Source of the DNA: a bacterium UBA6154
GTDB lineage: Bacteria; Actinomycetota; Actinomycetes; S36-B12
Direction: 5' to 3'
Assembly (NCBI GenBank): GCA_002422375.1
Contig: DIUQ01000001.1
Span: 1-5,831, forward strand
Length of the DNA: 5,831 bases
Part shown: positions 1 to 5,831 of the stretch, one piece after another
How the letters are laid out: each line of letters begins with the position of its first letter
Position numbering within the stretch: the stretch's first letter is position 1
Position numbers and translations under genes: made by a program
The notes under the pieces: generated by a model
Database searches by the model: none
Told to the model about the DNA's origin: nothing
What the model saw: only the letters and a program-made list of their open reading frames with translations

Positions 1-433
1 TACGTTTCATGGCTTTTGCGTGTCGCAAAATAATCAGCGGACTTGTCTCTGGAAGAGCCAGTGCACGTTCCAGGAATTTTCGGTCTTGTTTGTACGTCAA
101 TCTGTGGGGCGCCTCAGAAAGAGGGACCCAAGCGATCTGGTCCACTTCCTCGTCCGGGGCAAACCCGACATTTTCCCGCACGCGGGCAGCCCAATAGTGA
201 ACGTTTTTGTCGCCCTCAGGAACGGAATAGCGATCAATTCCTAAATGTGGACCCAAGTTAACGGAATAACCGGTTTCCTCGTCACACTCGCGAACAGCGG
301 TAACGGGAAACAACTCGTTGCCGTCTACCTTGCCTTTGGGGAATGACCAGTCGTCGTATCGAGGACGATGCACAAGCAGCACCTTCTGGTCTTGCAAGGT
401 GACAACGCCGCCGGCCATGATCGGCTTACTCAT
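1..433 (-). CDS. mutT1: MutT1-like Nudix hydrolase fused to a histidine phosphatase domain (partial, 3' end outside window)
   Basis: The first 144 residues of a gene that runs off the left edge with no stop. Residues 6-105 form a Nudix domain. The Nudix box spans 34-56 and matches G-x5-E-x7-REUxEExGU: Gly34, Glu40, Arg48-Glu49, Glu52-Glu53 and Gly55. RPRYDDWSFPKGKVDGNE (24-40 region) and HYWAARV are MutT1-like. After a linker (RLTYKQDRKFLERALALPE), residues 133-141 read LIILRHAKA. This is the opening motif of a SixA/phosphoglycerate-mutase-type histidine phosphatase, with His138 the expected phospho-acceptor. In mycobacteria this two-domain architecture removes 8-oxo-dGTP/8-oxo-GTP and cleaves dinucleoside polyphosphates, and mutT1 there sits beside ppk1. 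The ATG at 431-433 is supported by a perfect AGGAGG five bases upstream. It overlaps the CYTH/CHAD stop by 4 bp, implying translational coupling. No damage is visible in the part present. Confidence 0.9.
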   Translation of the reverse strand, partial: MSKPIMAGGVVTLQDQKVLLVHRPRYDDWSFPKGKVDGNELFPVTAVRECDEETGYSVNLGPHLGIDRYSVPEGDKNVHYWAARVRENVGFAPDEEVDQIAWVPLSEAPHRLTYKQDRKFLERALALPETSPLIILRHAKAMKR

Positions 434-1800
434 GGGTGCCTCCTATCCGTGTTACCTGACCGGCCTGACTCACCCACGGCAATACCGAGCGCGAAGGAGG
501 CCGCAGATCCGGAGGAGGAATGCAGCGCAATCCTTCTGAATAGTTGACGAATGTCACGGGCATCAGAATCCGATTGCGCGCGCACGGAATGTTGGAGTAT
601 CCGTCGCGCCTTTTTCGGATATACCTTATGGAAAATTTCCGCCGCTGCGGATCGATCTGTCGAATCAATATGTGGCCACAATTTCCCTGGTACATAAGCA
701 CGTTCCGTCACTGGAGGTACCGTGGCAAAGTCCATGATGTCACTAAAGAAATACATGTACCGGTCACTGCGTTGGGCCGCAACAGCACTTGACTGTGCTG
801 ACGCAGCACGGCTTCTAAAGAAATCCTCCACAGCAATCGTTGCTTCATGGCGATCGAGTGGATCGTCAATCAAGGAAATCGCAGCAAGGGCGATCTCCTG
901 GTCACGTGTTACCTGAGTAGGTGAGGACATTTCGGTCAGGAGCCAGTCAATCTCACCAATTACTTCCTGTGTCTCCGCCGCGTCAAGGAAATTGTGCAGG
1001 ATAGTGAGCAGTTGATGCATGTTCTGGAGTTCAGTTACCAAACGCTGCGGTGTCTGGACTAGGTGTGATTCAACCTCGGCCATGAGTAGTCGGCGTGCCT
1101 GTTTGGTGATTGCCCAGCGAATAATGTCGTAGGGCAAGGCGGACTTGCGGGGGCGTGGGAGCGCTGGAATATCAGGTTGCCGCGCTGCCGCACCACCAAA
1201 GGCGGCGGCCGCCTTACTGACTGAGCTTTCCTCAGCCCCCGCAGTGCGCAGCGAACGGACAAATGTTTTTGCTGCCGGTAGCGCATCCGCGGACAGTAGT
1301 TCGACTTCAATCTCTCGGAAACTGTCAACCACGTCAGGTCCCCGATACACGCGAACGCGGTCACTCACAATTTCGAGTGCAGGTTCACCGTCAACGCGAA
1401 TCAGGTAAGGAGTCCGTTGTGTCTCCACCGTGGCGAGCGGGACGAGTTCCGCTTCGCGAAGGAGTGCACCGACCACGCTTAAAAATTCCGCGGGCGGAGT
1501 CCCGGCTGGTTCATTCGAGTGCAACTCTTGGCGGACACTGGCTCCGGAGACTGCCTGGCTTCGGTCCACCGGAATCTTCAGGTGCCATCCGTCATCTGAT
1601 CCGCCGGTTCGGTGACGCAGCGTGATACCCCAGCGCAGCAGGGTGGCGTCAGTGGTGTCGAAGTAGGTGGCCTTCATGTGGCGATCCGGTTCCGCGACAC
1701 CGTGGAACTCACCCTGGAGCAGGGCAGCCAAGGGGAAGTCCTCGGGGACCCGGAACTTGAACTCCACCTCGCGGTGCGTTCCGGCTACCGTGCTGGTCAT
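430..1800 (-). CDS. CYTH/CHAD domain protein with a degenerate CHAD half
   Basis: A 456-residue cytoplasmic protein with no signal or membrane segment. Residues 9-206 are a CYTH (triphosphate tunnel metalloenzyme) domain with the ExExK signature Glu11/Glu13/Lys15, Lys43, YFDTT (46-50), LRHRTG (61-66), WHLKIP (72-77), RQE (90-92), Arg129, Glu143/Asp147, REIEVEL (162-168) and the terminal SKAAAAF. The triphosphate- and metal-binding set looks complete. A Pro-rich linker leads to a CHAD-like helical region (about 221-443), recognised from overall register, VPPVTERA (361-368) and the C-terminal AASFALGIAVGE. CHAD domains normally bind polyphosphate through conserved His/Arg/Lys residues, but here most are replaced and a C-terminal helical block seems missing (see findings). 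Its position between ppk and mutT1 suggests a role in polyphosphate or triphosphate metabolism, and the CYTH half could be a tripolyphosphatase. Activity is inferred. Upstream, GGTAGGTAGG serves as ribosome binding site. The TGA stop overlaps the mutT1 start (ATGA). Confidence 0.88.
   Translation of the reverse strand: MTSTVAGTHREVEFKFRVPEDFPLAALLQGEFHGVAEPDRHMKATYFDTTDATLLRWGITLRHRTGGSDDGWHLKIPVDRSQAVSGASVRQELHSNEPAGTPPAEFLSVVGALLREAELVPLATVETQRTPYLIRVDGEPALEIVSDRVRVYRGPDVVDSFREIEVELLSADALPAAKTFVRSLRTAGAEESSVSKAAAAFGGAAARQPDIPALPRPRKSALPYDIIRWAITKQARRLLMAEVESHLVQTPQRLVTELQNMHQLLTILHNFLDAAETQEVIGEIDWLLTEMSSPTQVTRDQEIALAAISLIDDPLDRHEATIAVEDFFRSRAASAQSSAVAAQRSDRYMYFFSDIMDFATVPPVTERAYVPGKLWPHIDSTDRSAAAEIFHKVYPKKARRILQHSVRAQSDSDARDIRQLFRRIALHSSSGSAASFALGIAVGESGRSGNTDRRHP
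439..444 (-). promoter_or_regulatory. Consensus Shine-Dalgarno of mutT1 inside the CYTH/CHAD 3' end
   Basis: AGGAGG on the minus strand, five bases before the mutT1 ATG. It doubles as the two Arg codons near the C-terminus of the upstream protein (DRRHP). Together with the ATGA overlap it marks a tightly coupled gene pair. Confidence 0.8.
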
Positions 1801-1823
1801 ATGCCTAACCTACCTACCGCGAT

Positions 1824-4007
1824 CTAGGCGCGATCCCCCATCACCTCGAGTTCACCGGTTGCTTCCAGGGGTGTTCCTCGTCGACTCTTAATCGCAATCA
1901 GGAGTTCCTGGATGTCGGTGAGTCGGGTGCCGTCCTCCGCGTAGAGGCGTCGGGTCCACGAGCCATCAGGGTTGAGGTCCCACGCCGCTGTCGTTGGCGC
2001 GAATCCCAGATCCAGGATCCCCTCAACCTCGGCAATCTGTTCGGGATCAGCCAAACTGACCAGTGTCTCCACGCGGCGGTCGAGGTTGCGGTGCATCAGG
2101 TCGGCGGACCCGATCCACACAGAGGGGTTGCCACCGTTGGCAAAGGCGTAGACCCGACTGTGTTCGAGGAACCGTCCCAAAATACTGATCACCCGAGTTG
2201 TTTCACTGAGGCCAGGAACACCAGGGCGCATAGCGCAGATTCCCCGTACCCAAATGTCGACGGGGACTCCCGCCTGTGAAGCTCGGTACAGCGCGTCAAT
2301 GATTGCCTCGTCCACCAGTGAGTTGCATTTAATGCGGATACCTGAGGGTCGACCTTCGAGGTGGTGCTCGATTTCGCGCTCAATGCGGGCAATGAGCCCG
2401 TTGCGCACCGAATGGGGAGCCACCAAGAGGCGGTTGTAATCCGTGTTCATGGAATAGCCGGAGAGCACATTGAAGAGGTTGGAAACATCTTCACCTACTT
2501 CGGGGTCACTGGTGAGTAACCCAAAGTCCTCATACAGCCGGGCCGTCTTGGGGTGGTAGTTGCCCGTACCAATATGGCAGTAACGACGCAGTTGGTCACC
2601 GTCGTTGCGAACCACCATGGAGAGCTTGCTGTGGGTTTTCAATCCCACGAGTCCATACACAACGTGAACACCGGCTTGCTCTAATTTACGAGCCCAGTCA
2701 ATGTTGTTTTGTTCGTCGAATCGCGCCTTAATTTCCACGAGCGCGAGAACTTGTTTGCCTTCTTCAGCTGCTTGGATCAGGGCATCGACAATCGGCGAAT
2801 CACCTGACGTTCGGTACAGAGTCTGCTTAATGGCGAGTACGTGCGGATCATGTGCCGCCTGTTCCAAGAACAACTGCACACTCGTAGAAAAAGAGTCGTA
2901 AGGGTGGTGCAGAAGAACGTCTTTCTCTCGAACGATGCTCAAGATGTCTGGTGCCGTTGCACTCTCGACGTCAGAAAGAGCGCGAGATGTCTTGGGAACA
3001 AATTTGCGTTGCTTGAGATCGTCTCGGTCCAGACTGACGATTGTCCACAAGCCCGTGAGATCAAGTGGTCCGGGAAGGCGATAGACCTCTAACTCACTGA
3101 TATCGAGTTCGCTCACGAGAAGTTCGAGCACATAAGGGTCAATATTTTCTTCAACTTCAAGTCGGACAGGTGGACCGAATCGGCGGCGAACAAGTTCACG
3201 CTCGAGTGCTTTCAGCAGATTCTCTGCATCGTCCTCTTCCACCTCAACGTCTTCATTGCGTGTGACACGGAACGCGTGGTGTTCACACACCTCCATGCCC
3301 GGGAAAAGTTCATCTAGGTGCGCAGCAATGACATCTTCTAATGGAACATAACGCTGCGGGGCAACCTCGAGGAATCGTGGAAGCAGTGGTGGAACTTTGA
3401 CGCGGGCAAAGAGCTTGTTTCCCGTTGTCGGGTTACGCACAACAACAGCGAGGTTCAAGGAGAGTCCACTGATGTAGGGAAATGGGTGCGAGGGATCCAC
3501 GGCAAGTGGGGTGAGCACCGGGAAAATTTGGGCATCGAAAAACAAATCCATGTCCATTTTTTCCGCTGGAGTCAATTGCTCCCAGCGGAGTAGTTCGATG
3601 CCGGCTTCACTGAGCTCAGGCCGAATTGTGTTGAGAAAGAAATCAGCCTGTTGACGTTGCAGTGCATAAGCCCGCTCCCAAATGTTTTCCAATACTTCGC
3701 GGGGAGTTAAGCCGCTCGCTGCACGTACGGCAATTCCGGTGGCAATTCGGCGCTTGAGCCCGGCCACCCGGACCATAAAGAATTCGTCGAGGTTGCTGGC
3801 GAAAATGGCAAGGAATTTAGTGCGGTCCAATAGCGGGAGCCCGGGATCTTCTGCCAATTCCAACACGCGTTTATTGAAAGCCAACCAGGAGAGCTCACGG
3901 TCAAGGAAGCGGTCAGCGGGGAGGTCCGACTCCAGGTCGTCTCGCAGAATGATGGCCGCCATTTCGCTGGTGGGGGGTCCATCGGCGGTGAAGTCGGAAA
4001 TGCTCAT
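1824..4007 (-). CDS. ppk: Polyphosphate kinase 1 (RNA degradosome polyphosphate kinase)
   Basis: A 727-residue PPK1, which reversibly polymerises the gamma-phosphate of ATP into inorganic polyphosphate. Domains in order: N domain from about 32 ([20 protein letters not shown]), including [15 protein letters not shown] (71-85) that contributes to adenine binding; head domain to about residue 340; then two phospholipase-D-like catalytic domains. His459 in GLKTHSK corresponds to the autophosphorylated E. coli His435, and His616 in FLEHSR to E. coli His592. Arg399 (QTLYRT) and Arg429 (KARFDE) match the metal/phosphate ligands Arg375 and Arg405. [16 protein letters not shown] (477-492), [15 protein letters not shown] (588-602) and [17 protein letters not shown] (631-647) are further signatures. 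All expected catalytic residues are present and the length is normal, so it should be active. The start at 4007 has only a weak GGACG-like Shine-Dalgarno. An internal ATG at residue 16 also precedes the conserved region but has no better one. The CYTH/CHAD gene follows after 23 bp. Confidence 0.97.
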   Translation of the reverse strand: MSISDFTADGPPTSEMAAIILRDDLESDLPADRFLDRELSWLAFNKRVLELAEDPGLPLLDRTKFLAIFASNLDEFFMVRVAGLKRRIATGIAVRAASGLTPREVLENIWERAYALQRQQADFFLNTIRPELSEAGIELLRWEQLTPAEKMDMDLFFDAQIFPVLTPLAVDPSHPFPYISGLSLNLAVVVRNPTTGNKLFARVKVPPLLPRFLEVAPQRYVPLEDVIAAHLDELFPGMEVCEHHAFRVTRNEDVEVEEDDAENLLKALERELVRRRFGPPVRLEVEENIDPYVLELLVSELDISELEVYRLPGPLDLTGLWTIVSLDRDDLKQRKFVPKTSRALSDVESATAPDILSIVREKDVLLHHPYDSFSTSVQLFLEQAAHDPHVLAIKQTLYRTSGDSPIVDALIQAAEEGKQVLALVEIKARFDEQNNIDWARKLEQAGVHVVYGLVGLKTHSKLSMVVRNDGDQLRRYCHIGTGNYHPKTARLYEDFGLLTSDPEVGEDVSNLFNVLSGYSMNTDYNRLLVAPHSVRNGLIARIEREIEHHLEGRPSGIRIKCNSLVDEAIIDALYRASQAGVPVDIWVRGICAMRPGVPGLSETTRVISILGRFLEHSRVYAFANGGNPSVWIGSADLMHRNLDRRVETLVSLADPEQIAEVEGILDLGFAPTTAAWDLNPDGSWTRRLYAEDGTRLTDIQELLIAIKSRRGTPLEATGELEVMGDRA

Positions 4008-4067
4008 GGAGATATCGTCCCACGCCGGGGTAGCGCGTATGTAAACGAGAGATTGATAATCGGAAAA
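4008..4067 (-). other. mshD-ppk intergenic spacer
   Basis: At 60 bp this is the largest gap inside the cluster. Just after the mshD TAA it is AT-rich (TTTTCCGATTATCAAT on the minus strand), and it becomes GC-rich near the ppk start. I see no stable hairpin followed by a T run, so no intrinsic terminator. A secondary ppk promoter could sit here, but no convincing -35/-10 pair can be picked out. Confidence 0.35.
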
Positions 4068-5000
4068 TTAGCCTCGCCGGTAGAGGACATCCGTGTCCCA
4101 ATGGACAAAACCAAGCCCCTCATAGAGTGAAATCGCCCGAGAGTTGTTGGCATCGACATACAGCATTGCTTGGGTGAGCCCGAGGCTGCGGAGGTAGTTC
4201 AAACCGACCAAGGACAGTGCTCGTCCCAGTCCCGGAATCCGGGTGTCAGGGTCCACCGCCAGAACGTAGATCTCACCCATGGGGTCGTGCTGGTGACCAT
4301 CAGGAGCCAACTCACCACCATGGACTTTTGTCCAGTGAAAACCCAGTAACTGCGAGTCACTAGTGCGCTCAGCAATGAAGAATCCCTCGGGTGTGAACCA
4401 CGATTCAGCTAGGCGCATGTCCAAGTCCCGCTGGGTCCAGGAGCTCTGGTCCGGCAATTCAATGAATGCGCGTTGATTGATGTCGAGCCAAGCAGAGCTA
4501 TCCCGATCCACATCAAATGTTCGAATGCGAACCCCCTCGGGAATCTCGAGAGCAGGCAGCGGAGCGAAGAGGGAGCGTCGCATTTGCCAGAGTGATCGGG
4601 TGGTGTCAAAGGACATGGCGTGCGCGAGTTCACGCGCACCGCTGGCTTCCCCGTGCGCCCACAAGCGCAGACGGCCATCAGGCGAGAGATCTATTGCCTC
4701 CTGAACGAGTGCTCGACCGATCCCCGTATGCCGGTGCGCTGGTGAAACAACCAGTTCCGCGCTCGTTCCCTCGACACTGTCGGTTGTATCAACGTGGGCA
4801 TAGCCCACGATGCCCGAACCGTTCGTTGCAAGAACATGATGCCCATGGGTGTCACCACCATGACGTAAGTGAAGCCATGCGTGTTCACTCAATGGTCGAA
4901 CGCCGTCAACTGATGTCGCAGCCTCAATGAGTTCACTGACCGCTTGAATTTCATGACGACTTAACAGTTGTCGAGTGTGCAGTTCCACCTTGGTCGACAT
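4068..5000 (-). CDS. mshD: Mycothiol synthase, double-GNAT acetyltransferase
   Basis: Predicted 310-residue acetyl-CoA:Cys-GlcN-Ins acetyltransferase, which catalyses the last step of mycothiol synthesis in the cytoplasm. There are two tandem GNAT domains. The N-terminal one has a P-loop-like motif A, VVSPAHRHTGIGRAL (84-98). The C-terminal one has YVLAVDPDTRIPGLGRAL (245-262), followed by YVDANNSRAISLYEGLGF (281-298). GFHWTKVH (220-227) is an MshD signature. Glu243 and Tyr293 align by eye with the Glu234 and Tyr294 proposed as catalytic in the M. tuberculosis enzyme. The length matches the family. The frame stays open up to an ATG at 5081, but that start would overlap glnR by 68 bp. The ATG at 4998-5000 has a GAGGG Shine-Dalgarno 10 bp upstream and begins where homology begins, so I chose it. 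Here GEIYVLAVDP replaces the GEVYVLGVDP of the mycobacterial enzyme, an ordinary variation. Being so close to glnR, it is probably co-transcribed and translationally coupled with it. Confidence 0.92.
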   Translation of the reverse strand: MSTKVELHTRQLLSRHEIQAVSELIEAATSVDGVRPLSEHAWLHLRHGGDTHGHHVLATNGSGIVGYAHVDTTDSVEGTSAELVVSPAHRHTGIGRALVQEAIDLSPDGRLRLWAHGEASGARELAHAMSFDTTRSLWQMRRSLFAPLPALEIPEGVRIRTFDVDRDSSAWLDINQRAFIELPDQSSWTQRDLDMRLAESWFTPEGFFIAERTSDSQLLGFHWTKVHGGELAPDGHQHDPMGEIYVLAVDPDTRIPGLGRALSLVGLNYLRSLGLTQAMLYVDANNSRAISLYEGLGFVHWDTDVLYRRG

Positions 5001-5010
5001 GATGTCGCCA

Positions 5011-5016
5011 CCCTCA
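5011..5016 (-). promoter_or_regulatory. Shine-Dalgarno of mshD embedded in the glnR stop codon
   Basis: TGAGGG on the minus strand: the TGA stop of glnR (5014-5016) shares its last two bases with the GAGGG (5011-5015) that precedes the mshD ATG by 10 bases. This decides the mshD start in favour of 5000 over 5081 and suggests that ribosomes finishing glnR re-initiate on mshD. Confidence 0.7.
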
Positions 5017-5745
5017 GAGAACGGAAGTGGATGAAGGTGAGGCGGTGAGTGTCGTGTCAGGGTCGGTTGCGTCAGTGACAAATCGATAACCCACGTTACG
5101 CACCGTACCGATCATGGCCTCATGTTCAGAACCAAGTTTCGCTCTCAGTCGGCGAACATGAACATCTACCGTTCGCGTGCCACCGAAGTAGTCGTAGCCC
5201 CATACTTCCTGCAGCAAAATTGCGCGAGTGAAAACTCGGCCAGGATGATGCGCCAGGTATTTCAATAACTCAAATTCCTTGAATGTCAGATCAAGGGGGC
5301 GTCCACGTAGGCGAACGGAGTAGCTGACCTCGTCAATATGCAGGTCACCGAGACTGAGTTGCTCAGGATTACTGTCCGCAGCCAACCCTAAGGACTCGGC
5401 CCGACGGGCCACGGCCACGCGCAGTCGGGCCTCCAATTCCGCTGGTGAGGTGGTGTTGAGCATGAAATCGTCAATGCCCCAATCACCTTGAACGGCGGTG
5501 AGGTTCCCTTCGGTGGTGATCAAAATAATGGGTGCTCCGGCGCCTGTGTCGAACAGCAATCGAGTGAAGCTTCTGACCGCCGGAAGGTCAATGCGACCGT
5601 CCACCAGGAGGACGTCGGCCGAGTCCACAGCGAGGAGGGCAGATGGCTCGGCGGTGAGCACCTTGACCTGGTGATTTAACAGCGTCAAGGCGGGAAGGAC
5701 CTCAGCCGAGGAGTGCATGGCGCGCGTCAGGAGAAAGAGCCGCAT
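5014..5745 (-). CDS. glnR: GlnR-type orphan OmpR-family response regulator (nitrogen regulation)
   Basis: A 243-residue cytoplasmic DNA-binding regulator. Residues 1-115 form a receiver-like domain and residues 130-224 an OmpR/PhoB winged helix, whose recognition region (about 188-205, [18 protein letters not shown]) and preceding [20 protein letters not shown] are nearly invariant in actinobacterial GlnR. The receiver carries GlnR hallmarks: VLPAL near residue 16, [10 protein letters not shown] with Asp49 and Arg51, and WGIDD at 89-93. It lacks the N-terminal acidic pair, and the lysine of ordinary receivers is replaced around Asn97, so phosphorylation is unlikely. GlnR family members work as phosphorylation-independent dimers that control glutamine synthetase, ammonium transport and nitrate/nitrite genes. 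No histidine kinase gene is adjacent. The start is fixed by a GGAGGAGG Shine-Dalgarno. mshD follows 13 bp downstream, a pairing also found in mycobacteria (Rv0818-Rv0819). Residues after about 225 are a low-complexity Thr/Ser tail. The only real alternative is another OmpR-family regulator, and the receiver motifs argue against it. Confidence 0.92.
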   Translation of the reverse strand: MRLFLLTRAMHSSAEVLPALTLLNHQVKVLTAEPSALLAVDSADVLLVDGRIDLPAVRSFTRLLFDTGAGAPIILITTEGNLTAVQGDWGIDDFMLNTTSPAELEARLRVAVARRAESLGLAADSNPEQLSLGDLHIDEVSYSVRLRGRPLDLTFKEFELLKYLAHHPGRVFTRAILLQEVWGYDYFGGTRTVDVHVRRLRAKLGSEHEAMIGTVRNVGYRFVTDATDPDTTLTASPSSTSVL

Positions 5746-5831
5746 GACACCTCCTCCGTCCTAGTGACCGCCAAGGATACTCACTGCGCAGGTGATACAT
5801 ATATATAGGTGCAAATCCGCACGGATACAGA
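5746..5831 (-). promoter_or_regulatory. Probable promoter/leader region of glnR
   Basis: These 86 bp upstream of glnR hold the only marked AT-rich run in the window. On the minus strand it reads TATATATATGTAT (5795-5807), a plausible -10 region that offers several TAnnnT matches. No good -35 hexamer is visible at 16-18 bp spacing. The run is flanked by two CACCT copies, and a perfect 5-bp inverted repeat with a 2-bp spacer (ATCCG-CA-CGGAT, 5815-5826) lies just upstream. No clear GlnR box (GTnAC-n6-GAAAC) is present. The right edge of the window may cut the promoter. Confidence 0.4.
5749..5757 (-). promoter_or_regulatory. Strong Shine-Dalgarno of glnR
   Basis: GGAGGAGGT on the minus strand. 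The distal GGAGG lies 7 bases from the ATG at 5743-5745, close to the optimal spacing, and this fixes the glnR start. Confidence 0.8.

Noticed and set aside
426..701. Alternative minus-strand frame as the missing CHAD block after a frameshift
   Set aside because: Its translation contains no CHAD motif (no LGxHxD or RKxxKRxRY), whereas the main frame continues smoothly to the ATGA overlap with mutT1.
1263..1625. 120-codon plus-strand open frame opposite the CYTH domain
   Set aside because: The minus-strand frame carries every CYTH motif, and the plus frame shows no domain.
3682..4044. 120-codon plus-strand open frame opposite the start of ppk
   Set aside because: Antisense to a highly conserved PPK1 N-terminus, and rich in Ser/Arg as expected for a reverse-frame artefact.
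4008..4067. Intrinsic terminator between mshD and ppk
   Set aside because: Only a 3-bp CCC/GGG pairing is possible near the ppk start, and there is no T tract after a stem.
4517..4930. 137-codon plus-strand open frame opposite mshD
   Set aside because: Antisense shadow of a well-supported gene, with no recognisable domain and Arg/Pro-rich composition typical of a complementary frame.
5001..5081. N-terminal extension of mshD to an upstream ATG at 5081 (27 extra residues)
   Set aside because: It would overlap the glnR coding end by 68 bp, the extra residues (Pro/His-rich) do not resemble the family, and the ATG at 5000 has its own Shine-Dalgarno.
5746..5831. GlnR autoregulatory box upstream of glnR
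   Set aside because: None of the GTATC copies on the minus strand is followed at six bases by GAAAC, so the consensus is not met.

Overview
The window looks like chromosomal DNA from an actinobacterium of moderate GC. The evidence is a GlnR-type orphan nitrogen regulator next to a mycothiol synthase (mycothiol is made only by Actinobacteria), an actinobacterial-style polyphosphate kinase, and a MutT1-type Nudix/histidine-phosphatase protein. Base composition by eye is clearly below that of Streptomyces or Mycobacterium, which would suit a Micrococcales-like lineage, but genus cannot be assigned from sequence alone.

All genes lie on the minus strand, so transcription runs from the right edge to the left. 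In order they are glnR (5014-5745), mshD (4068-5000), ppk (1824-4007), a CYTH/CHAD protein (430-1800) and mutT1 (1-433, cut by the left edge). The gaps are 13, 60 and 23 bp, then a 4-bp ATGA overlap. There is no convincing terminator between genes, so the five probably form one transcription unit. The only sizeable upstream non-coding stretch is the 86 bp before glnR, which is AT-rich and is the best promoter candidate. No stretch over 300 bases lacks a gene. I see no tRNA, rRNA, mobile element, CRISPR array or riboswitch.

Functionally, the right half pairs nitrogen control (GlnR) with synthesis of the redox buffer mycothiol (MshD). The left half is a polyphosphate/nucleotide-phosphate module: PPK1 makes polyphosphate, the CYTH domain belongs to a superfamily that binds or cleaves triphosphates, the CHAD domain is in other proteins a polyphosphate-binding module, and MutT1 sanitises oxidised nucleotides and may cleave dinucleoside polyphosphates.

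The genes are of known families. The most unusual feature is the CHAD half of the CYTH/CHAD protein. Its CYTH half keeps its signature residues, but the CHAD half has lost the conserved His/Arg residues expected to bind polyphosphate, is acidic where the family is basic, and appears to lack a block of about 50 residues before its C-terminus. It is nevertheless an intact, translationally coupled reading frame.
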